A stretch of 64,000 bases of DNA from Cryphonectria parasitica EP155 (lineage: Eukaryota > Ascomycota > Sordariomycetes > Diaporthales > Cryphonectriaceae), in the NCBI RefSeq assembly GCF_011745365.1, contig NW_024468918.1:1144488-1208487 (forward strand). Reading direction: 5' to 3'. Under the pieces are notes generated by a model that saw nothing but the letters and a program-made list of their open reading frames with translations, was not told where the DNA came from and searched no databases. The first letter of the stretch is position 1; each line of letters begins with the position of its first letter. Below, piece by piece: positions 56,817 through 64,000 of this stretch. Made by a program: the position numbers and the translations under genes.

Positions 56817-58829
56817 ATGAATCTCGTGCAGGCTGCTGATGACCCGACAGTTTTTGAAGCGTTCTCCATAAATAATGAACGACCACACAATTTAGACAGC
56901 TTAGTTCGGGTTTGTCAAATCAGCTCAGACTCAATTTCGCAGTTTAGACTCAAAGCAAGTATGTTGCAGCTTTTTAGCTAGCTATTTTAACCCAGCCCGT
57001 TTTTTGTTTTTCTATTTTTTTCTATAAAAAAAGGAACTAAGTAGGAGTCAGCTTGTCGTCAACACCCACGAGGTTGACTCCCCAAGTCCTAGCAAAACAA
57101 TATTGTGGTCAATAGTTTATTAGCGAGACTAAGCGTACTGCTGCTACTATTGGTTACTACAATCACACGCAGTGTTACATACCACAAATACGTCATCATG
57201 TGACATGGTTTACGGAACGATCTACCTACGAATATGATTGTTATTCTAGCCTTAACTCTAACTCTAGAACGCGTTTCGACAACGGGTTAAAATTATAACC
57301 CCACCTTTAGTAAGCACTGCAGTATCCTACGCCAAAAAAAAAGCCTATTTTTAGCACTGCTCTTGTTAGTGTAAACTTTTGAAGTATGCTCAGGCCAGAA
57401 ACTCCTAGCCGGCGAAACAGGCTCCCGTGAGGCACTTGTGGCCTCCGCCCGTGAACTGCTTCATCAGGCCGAGCGCCCTATGGAGAGTGTGGCCTGGTCA
57501 TTCTGGGCTCAGGTAAAAACCCAATCAACTATAGAGTATGGCTGGCGAGGATAGATGCTGACGCCGCTGTTCCTTCTACAAGCCTGCTCGCACTGCTGCA
57601 ACGCGTATCGCGGTAGATCTGAAGATTTTCGAGACTGCCATCGCGGAAGATGGGCGGCCCAAGACTGCCGAGGAGCTCGCTGCTCCCACGGGAGCCTCGC
57701 CGGGGCTCGTCGACCGCATCGCCCGCATGTGTGTGTCCATGCGCATGATCGATGGGAAGGGGTCAGGTCTCTACGCGCCGAACCCTCTGACTCACACGCT
57801 CGTGCTGCCAGAGTGTGCTGGCGGTATCGTTTTCCATTATGATTGCACAGTGCTCACCTGGGCTAAGCTGCCCGAGTATTTGAGAAGGACCAACTTTCAA
57901 AATCCCGAGGACACACGCAAGGGGCCATGGCCATATGCCAACGGTGTCGACTATCCCTTCACAGAGCAGAACCCAAAGGACAACCCTGTGGCGTTCCATG
58001 CCTTCCACAATTATATTCAGTATGTGTATCATATCTGGTTAACTCCGAGAAGCTCTGCTTTGAACAATGTCAAGTCAACTTCATCCTTGAATAACAAATA
58101 CATCCACTAGAACTACAAGAGCAATGCAGCTGACTATGGCGTAAATAGTGGGATGCGCAAGCACCGGCCTCTTTGGACAGATATGTATCTTTGCAAAGAG
58201 TATCTTGTTGATGGACTGAAATCGGAAGGAGATTCATCAGCTTTCATCGATCTGGGTGGTAGTATGGGCGACATATTGCAAGGCAAGACACACTGCCGCC
58301 CCATTCCGAATTCTCTGACCCGAGAGTATCAAAGAGAGATAGTGCTGACATTTTCTAACCTCTAGAACTGAGGAGAGACATTCCTAGCTATACCGGCCGC
58401 CTCATTCTTCAGGAGCGACCACATATTATTGCCCTGGCTAAATCCAAGGGCATAGACGCCGATGGACGCATCGAGGCACAGGCACATGATTTCTTCACCC
58501 CGCAACCAATCAAGGGCGCAAGAGCATACTACATGCGCTCCGTTCTTCATGACTGGCCGGACGAGAAGTGCAGGGAGATTCTCGCACAGCTGAAGGCCGT
58601 GATGGAACCAGGCTATTCAAAGATCCTGCTTAATGAGTACATGCTGGATAATGACAGGCCAGACTGGCGGCCTCTTTCGCTCGATCTTCTCATGATGGTG
58701 GTCAATGCTGCCTCTGAGCGCTCGGAGCGCCAATGGCGGGATCTGATTACCAGTGCTGGTCTGAAGAGTACGGGAATCTTCAGCAACGGCGACGAGGGAA
58801 CTGAGAGTGTGATAGAGGTTATGCTATAG
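56817..58829 (+). CDS. SAM-dependent O-methyltransferase
   Basis: Fungal class I O-methyltransferase (Methyltransf_2 type). Core exons: 57394-57512, 57583-58023, 58111-58282, 58366-58829. The N-terminal part (ALVASARELLHQAERPME, then PARTAATRIAVDLKIFETA) is the dimerisation winged helix; FIDLGGSMGDIL is the SAM site; HDWPDEKC holds the general-base-type His; the end is LITSAGLKSTGIFSNGDEG. A first exon at 56817-56958 (starting MNLVQAADD) fits in phase across a 435-bp intron and gives 445 aa, but the long intron makes this tentative. The intron at 58283-58365 appears to be GC-AG. The 58023/58111 junction uses a weak donor (GTGTAT). In a glycoside cluster it could methylate the sugar or the terpene. 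Confidence 0.85.
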
Positions 58830-59263
58830 ACTCCCCTCTTGTCTCACAAGCCATATACAACATCTGGAAGTAGATATAGATGATTTGTATAGGCTCACTC
58901 TTTGGCTTCGACTAGTTTGATAAGCTAGTTTAGATAGATGCGGACTTCGAGGAATAATTTTATCATGATTTTGCTTGGAAATTGTGTTAAATATGAACAA
59001 TTTGATATAAGAGCTTCTCGAAAAAACGAAATGCCGCCAAAGCAATGGGAAAAGGCCCTCGTGACCCAAGCATGTCTATAAGAACAACGACAAGAAATGA
59101 AAGCTGCAAAGGCACAAAAACAGAGTGAAGGGTTTGCCTCAGACTTGTCTAGAATTTCTAGAAGCTAGAGAAGAAAGGAAGATGCTTCACATGCATTGTT
59201 GTTGCTGTCTATCGGAGAAATCATAGGAATTGGGCATTTTATACTCCAAGTCGAGTTCAAGAA
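58830..59263. other. Intergenic region between convergent O-methyltransferase and terpene synthase
   Basis: 434 bp, A+T-rich; no gene seen. Confidence 0.4.
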
Positions 59264-60683
59264 CTACTTTCCCAACACAAGACCAGGGGCCACCGGCTCC
59301 ATGTAACGGGGAGTTGTGCGGCTCCAAAGCTCATTGCCGCTCATCTGGAATTGGAGGCCACGCATATATTCTCGGATGGTAGGGCTGCACCTGCCATCGG
59401 CGTTGAGCAGTCTGTCCTGCAGGGCGTTATGAACCAGCTCCCATTCACGCACCATGGACCACTGAGGGCAGTTAGCAGAGGAAACATTGCCAATGTATCA
59501 GTGGGTTGTGCTCAGATTGGGTGAGAGGTGCTTACCAGGACGCGCTTGGTGGCGGATACGTCCAAGCCAGTCTCGGTGGCCAGGACTTTGACGGCCGAGC
59601 ACAAAAATGACCCCTCGGCATGGCCCGTCTTCGATGCCAGCACCTCTTTCTCAAAGCTGTAAATATCATTCACGATGGAGAGATGCTTGGCGCAATTCTC
59701 CTCGGGATCCCGCAGCATCGCAAGCTCAGCCGGCGTAGGGCGTAGGTCCATCGAGAAGCGCATGAGGGCAGACAGTAGCCTATTAATGCATGTTAATCCT
59801 GGGTATCGAGTTGTGCAGATGAGTAGGCAGAATAGGAGTCGTTTCTGAAGATCAGAATGGGGGTAGGGCAAGGGAACACATACGCTTTGCCGACGTCCTT
59901 TTCACGGTACCGCAGATACTCGCCCAGCTCCTTGATGGTCAGCCGGACCTTGTCGGTCTGCGAGCGCATGAAGACAAAGGTTGGCTCCAGCACCTCGTTG
60001 GCCAGCTCCAAGTCGTGTGCCCGCATGCTCTCCCACAGGTCATAGATGACAAACTCGGCCGGTATGGATCCTATTCATATCAAATTGTGAGTGTCTCCTC
60101 ATCGTTGCCTTTCTTCTTCTCTTGACATGCAGCAGAGCTGCAAGGAGGAAACATACTGTCTGGGGTAGCATATTCGGGGCCCTTGGACAGCTCTATCAGC
60201 CTGTTGTTGAGCTTCTCGCCATCGGAGAAGGACATGTCCTCGAGAATGTCTGCAAAATTGAGAAAAACGGTCAGCACAACATTGCCTGGCTTGTATGTAG
60301 GACTGCTGAGGTAGATGCATCTTCAAAATGCGGGGACACCCACCGTCGATGAGGAACAAGACCGTAAGTAGGCGGCAGGCAAAATGAATCCGTTCGTCCT
60401 TGGCCAGGGGAAAGTACAAGCACGTCACACGAGAGAAGCCCGCCTTGAGAAAGGTAGACCGGGCACGGTCGTCAGTGAAGTTCCAGTGCTCAAGGAAATA
60501 GCCATCGACCTCTCTGGCGACCTCTTCGGCCCGTGGGTGAATCTTGGGCGCCCAGTCCGACGGCGGAACCTTCCATGTGAGCGAGGCCTGCACTTTAGTT
60601 GTAACCTCATTTCCGTTGAGACTCTCGTCCCCGTCCCATTTCAAGGTGACGGGTTCTGGGCGGGTTTCCACTTGAATACTCAT
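59264..60683 (-). CDS. Class I terpene synthase
   Basis: Ionises a prenyl diphosphate and cyclises it, cytosolic. Five exons: 60683-60344, 60249-60157, 60070-59884, 59779-59536, 59461-59264; 353 aa, the size of fungal monodomain class I cyclases. The first splice rebuilds the Mg-binding FLIDDILEDMSF near residue 114 (DDxxE/D); the second Mg site is NDIYSFEKEVL (NDxxSxxKE) near residue 247, and a C-terminal RTTPRY carries the Arg-Tyr pair. There is no prenyltransferase domain, so the diphosphate must come from elsewhere. Substrate (C15 or C20) cannot be told from the sequence. Start ATG 60683 (MSIQVETRPE); the open frame continues upstream but is a Lys-rich leader. It sits among P450s, an FMO, an O-methyltransferase and SDRs, so it is the likely scaffold enzyme of the cluster. 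Confidence 0.93.
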
Positions 60684-61226
60684 TGGGGGCGAAACGAAAC
60701 GTATTCGATTGTGGGCGGCGTTGCGAGACAGGTAGACTTGGGGTCTTTTTGAATCCTTTTTCTTTTCTTTTTCTCTCTTACTTTTCGGTCTTGTTTTGTA
60801 TCTCAAGAAATGGGTGCTTTCTCAGGCGAGAGGTGGTAGTTTATCTGGCCATAATTATGATGACTTATCCAGCTGCATGTGCTAATTTTATTATCGCCTT
60901 GTCTCCTCCACGTGAATGAGCAAGGCGCGGCAAGGATTCCCAAAGCAGTCGGATGGCAGGGCCAGGCTCATACAGCCGCCTTCACGTGCAAGGAAATATG
61001 CCATAAAGGGAAGAAATGGGCAATCCCCGTCTCATATTAGCAGCATTCCTCTATAGACCTGCATCGCTGACTCAAAAGAGAAGACGCCTCCCTTAGGATC
61101 TGACATTCATCCCTACCGGTTTCTTGACAAAATAGGAAATTCCCGTGCGCAGGCTTGGCCAAGGACAACAGCCCCGAGAGAGATGCTGCCAGGATGGACC
61201 CACCCCGAGGGCTCAGCGCCTACTTC
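60684..61226. other. Intergenic region, terpene synthase promoter and SDR 3' end
   Basis: 543 bp; no gene. CACGTG-containing segments occur at about 60909 and 60983 region (TCCACGTGAA and TTCACGTGCA), similar to E-box sites of bHLH factors. Confidence 0.45.
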
Positions 61227-62346
61227 CTATCTATCTCCTTCCTCGGGACGGAAATCCGTCGCGGCCTGCTGCAAGCGTGTGAGCCTGTCGTTCTCCCTGC
61301 CCATCCAGAACGGGCGCAAGTCGGCTGTAGGCTCCTCGACCTCAGTGTAGGTATCGCCCAGGGTCAAGATCACGCGCCCGTTCCACCTGTTTCGCGCCGA
61401 CAGCACGTTGTCGTCGGCGTTGTTGCTGTTGTCGACATTGCGATCTCGGCCATATGCCTGAACCCGCCGTGTCTGCTTCGCCACCGCCGAATACACCAGA
61501 GCACGGCCCACAGAATGCGCATCACTGACTGGCAGGCCCTGTGCGCGGATCGGGGCCGCCAGATGAGCCGGCAGGAGATTTGTGATGGTTGCTGCTGGCG
61601 CGACACCATTGATGGTGATGTTGTCACGGATGATTACCGAGCGGAGCGCACGAATGAGGCCGACGAGCTGTCGGTATGATGATGATGATGATGATCATAA
61701 TAATAAGTCAACAGAACTTGGCAGTCGAGTTTCTCACGCTTCTCTCTTTTCATCTCTCTCTCTCTCTTCCTCGAAGCGTGTGTCCATTGGGGGGTTGGGG
61801 GAAACAGCTCACCGCCAGTTTTCCGCTCGAGTACACGGGCAGAGACTGCTCTGGAGCATACCCAGAGGCGCTTGTGGTGATGACGATACTCCCTGGCGTC
61901 TTGTCCCTTCGCATGCGGCTCCAGGCCAGCTTGACGACATTGTACACACTACGCACGTTGACGTCCAGCACCCGATACGCAGGTTCCGCCAGCAACCCAT
62001 CGGCATCTAGACGGTCAGCAAAGTAATCCGCCTCCTCGGATACGCCGGCGTTGGCGAAAACGTAGTCGATGGGGCCGTCCACACTGTCTATAGCGCCGCG
62101 CAGCTGCTCCCAGCTCGTCATATCACAGCGGTGAAAGTGAACGCTTCGTTCCAGCGGATCCAGGCCACCCTCCCCCTCTTCTTTCTCCTTCGCTGGGCGA
62201 TTGATGTCGAGCACGTGCACGGTGGCTCCTTTCTGAGCCAGAAGGCGCACAGCTGCGAGACCGATGCCTGATGATCCGCCGGTGATGATAGCGGTTTTCC
62301 CCTGCAGCAGAGGAATGTCGCTGTCTTGGATGTTGAGTGATGCCAT
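61227..62346 (-). CDS. Short-chain dehydrogenase/reductase
   Basis: NAD(P)-dependent oxidoreductase of the classical SDR type. Two exons: 62346-61813 and 61667-61227, joined by a 145-bp intron that contains an (ATG/CAT)n repeat; 324 aa. TGGSSGIG near residue 23, LDIN, NAGV near residue 100, ITTSASG with the catalytic Ser, and VYSSGK with the Tyr/Lys pair. After the junction ([14 protein letters not shown]) comes [14 protein letters not shown], the usual SDR segment. The C-terminus is about 50 residues longer than the family norm and polar. Codirectional with the terpene synthase and the edge P450. Resembles fungal hydroxysteroid/15-PGDH-like SDRs that oxidise alcohols in terpenoid pathways. 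Confidence 0.9.
61676..61695. repeat. (ATG)n triplet repeat in the SDR intron
   Basis: Six or seven ATG/TGA units inside the intron, next to the acceptor of the second exon. Confidence 0.8.
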
Positions 62347-62667
62347 TTCGTTTGGTGTGTGTATGTGTGTGTGTGCGTATGTGTGTATGAAGATGCCTAC
62401 ACCAGTTACAGAATTGAGATGAAATGCAGATTTCACGCTTGAGTGGAGGTGATGGAGGAGGGAGCGCTGAGACCTGTGCAATAAATAGATCCATTCTGTG
62501 TCTGTTGCAGATTCTCCGGGACTTTCCATTTTCAGTCAAAACATCTCTCTGCTACCTGCTACGTCCTCTTTCTGTGTGTCCCTGGCCCCATCCCTTCTGT
62601 ATCTTTCACACTCCCGCCCCTTTTCTGACTCTCCACATGCTGGGCCTTTGACCTCTCGTCCTCCTTA
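62347..62667. other. Intergenic region between SDR and edge P450
   Basis: 321 bp; contains a (GT)n-rich microsatellite at about 62351-62387 in the SDR leader and a pyrimidine-rich stretch. No gene. Confidence 0.5.
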
Positions 62668-64000
62668 TTACCTAGCGTTTTTGGTAGGTGTGCTGACCCT
62701 CACCCACAGTGATGGCTTTCTCCACAACGTGAGCATGCTGGAGTCGCGGTGCCAGTCCACCTCAGTGTTGACCAGTTCCAGATCGTATGTCCACAGAAGC
62801 TTGGCCAGAACCGTGCGCATTTCCATCCATGCCAGGCTACATTTTGTTTCAGATAACATAGATTAGCATAATCTGTCCTGCCATGTTTGGTGGAGGGGGC
62901 CATGGTGGCACGCAAGACTTACTTCCTGCCAAGACAACCTCTTGGGCCGACGGAGAAAGGCTGTGTCGCAGCCAAAATATCCTCTGACTGTGGATCCGTT
63001 CCAAGCCACCGCTCCGGCTTGAAGGCCAAAGGCTCAGTAAAGTTCCTGGGGCTGAGGCTTGCCGCAACTGGGTTCGTGCTCACGATGGTCTATGAAATTG
63101 GACGAGATCAGTCTGGAGCTTCAAGGTCAGGACAGACAGCACTGCCTAGATGGGAAGGGCTGGGAGATGAGAGGGGTAGGAGAGGAGAGGAGCACTAAAT
63201 CCTCCGATGTGGTGATTCATGCCATCAAGGTCTGATCGTCTTACCCCGGCTGGCAAGAAATGGCCGTCCACTGTATCACCACCCTCGGGCACCTCTCGCG
63301 GCAGTGCAAAAGGCAGGGGAGGGTAAACTCGGAGGCCCTCCAGAAGGACGGCCCTGAGGTATTTCAGCGATAGGGTAGATGAGGCACTGATCTCTGCGTA
63401 GGACCGAAACTGCTTGCGGATCTCATGTTGTAAACTCGCCAGGACGGCATTGTTTTTGAGCAGATGGTACAGCACACACGCCAGCGCCGTGGCCGTTGTC
63501 TCGCTGCCTGCAATGACAAAGTCGGAGGCGTGGGCTGCCAGCTGCAGGTCCGACACCTTTTGCGGGTCTCTCTGCTCCAGGATACGCGTCATGAAGTCCT
63601 TGCGGGCCGAATCTTGCCGGGCAATTCTCCTTCATTTCGCCCGACGCACACTCTCTCTCGGTCAGCAAAGGCCTCTATACGGACTGGTGAAGAAAGGTGG
63701 GCGGGGAGTTGGAGTAGTTTCGACCTACTTTTCAGTGAGCTCCACGGCCAGGTCCTCGTTCTTCTTGGTCTCCTCGGTCAGCTTTGCAATCTTGCCTGGC
63801 ATCAGCATCATGAAGATGTCCGCGGCGAGGGGGAACCGCTTGAATGTGTCTGCTAGTGCCCCCTGGCGCAAGGCGCCCATGGCGATTGAGATCCAAGGAT
63901 GAGGTTGATCTGGATGAAAAACGAGGATGAAAGACCCCAAGTTAGCCATGATTAACATCATGCCAGCCTTGCCCGTATTCTGGGGCAAATATGCAGACAC
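62668..64000 (-). CDS. Cytochrome P450, C-terminal part (N-terminus beyond the right edge)
   Basis: Microsomal-type P450. Visible exons: 64000-63729, 63629-63245, 63089-62923, 62836-62668; 330 codons plus stop. Motifs in order: KDFMTRILE, I-helix DFVIAGSETTATAL, LLEGLRVYPP (ExxR), LPREVPEGG, FKPERWL, heme loop FSVGPRGCLGRNLAWMEMR. The last splice rebuilds GRNLAW exactly. The pattern is that of the large fungal family with the GPRxCxGRNLAxxEMR loop that serves many toxin and terpenoid pathways. Since it runs off the window, the cluster probably goes on to the right. Confidence 0.93.

Noticed and set aside
61155..61679. 174-codon plus-strand frame
   Set aside because: Antisense to the second exon of the SDR, which restores the NITINGVAP segment.
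1..64000. tRNA or rRNA genes, CRISPR array, intact transposon
   Set aside because: No cloverleaf with a GGTTCRANNC arm, no spaced direct repeats, and no transposase, reverse transcriptase or terminal repeats were seen by eye; tRNAscan or a repeat search could still find something small.

Overview
This 64 kb window is nuclear DNA of a filamentous ascomycete (Pezizomycotina; the genus cannot be read from it). The support is many short introns (about 57-160 bp) with GT-AG or occasional GC-AG ends, branch points such as CTAAC, fungal housekeeping genes (an OCRL-like inositol 5-phosphatase and a DCP1-like decapping factor), a fungal biotin gene cluster, and a large secondary-metabolite cluster. 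All gene models were built by hand, by joining open frames at splice sites that restore conserved motifs. Where a total length is given, the exon lengths sum to a multiple of three.

Layout. 1-5.1 kb: a 5-phosphatase running off the left edge, DCP1, and a broken 3'-5' exonuclease-domain gene. 6-12 kb: a complete late biotin pathway, with biotin synthase (bioB), 8-amino-7-oxononanoate synthase (bioF) and the fused dethiobiotin synthetase/DAPA aminotransferase (bioDA). bioF and bioDA are divergent across about 260 bp. 12.7-17.6 kb: two lineage-type genes of unknown function, one secreted and one apparently frameshifted.

18.8-64 kb: a candidate hybrid biosynthetic cluster. It holds a highly reducing polyketide synthase without a C-methyltransferase (KS-AT-DH-ER-KR-ACP, about 2321 aa), a divergent LovG/FSH1-type serine hydrolase, a GT1 glycosyltransferase, an HxxxD acyltransferase, a tannase/feruloyl-esterase-family enzyme, three P450s, two short-chain dehydrogenases, a BBE-type FAD oxidase, a rhodopsin-domain membrane protein, a flavin monooxygenase fused to a polytopic membrane domain, an O-methyltransferase and a class I terpene synthase. 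The last P450 is cut by the right edge, so the cluster probably continues. The simplest joint reading is that terpene synthase, P450s, FMO, oxidase and SDRs build an oxidised terpene. The glycosyltransferase and O-methyltransferase would decorate it, and the PKS chain, released by the hydrolase, would be attached by the acyltransferase. That is the logic of acylated terpene glycosides such as the sordarin family, but the product assignment is inference.

Between genes lie long A+T-rich stretches, some with gene relics: a decayed rhodopsin-domain gene near 36.6-37.1 kb and coding-like fragments near 35.6 and 52.8 kb. Gene-structure oddities include three inferred GC-AG introns in cluster genes, an inferred 6-nt micro-exon in a P450, and several introns that are multiples of three without stops and so hide inside apparently continuous frames. 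No tRNA, rRNA, CRISPR array or intact transposon was recognised.
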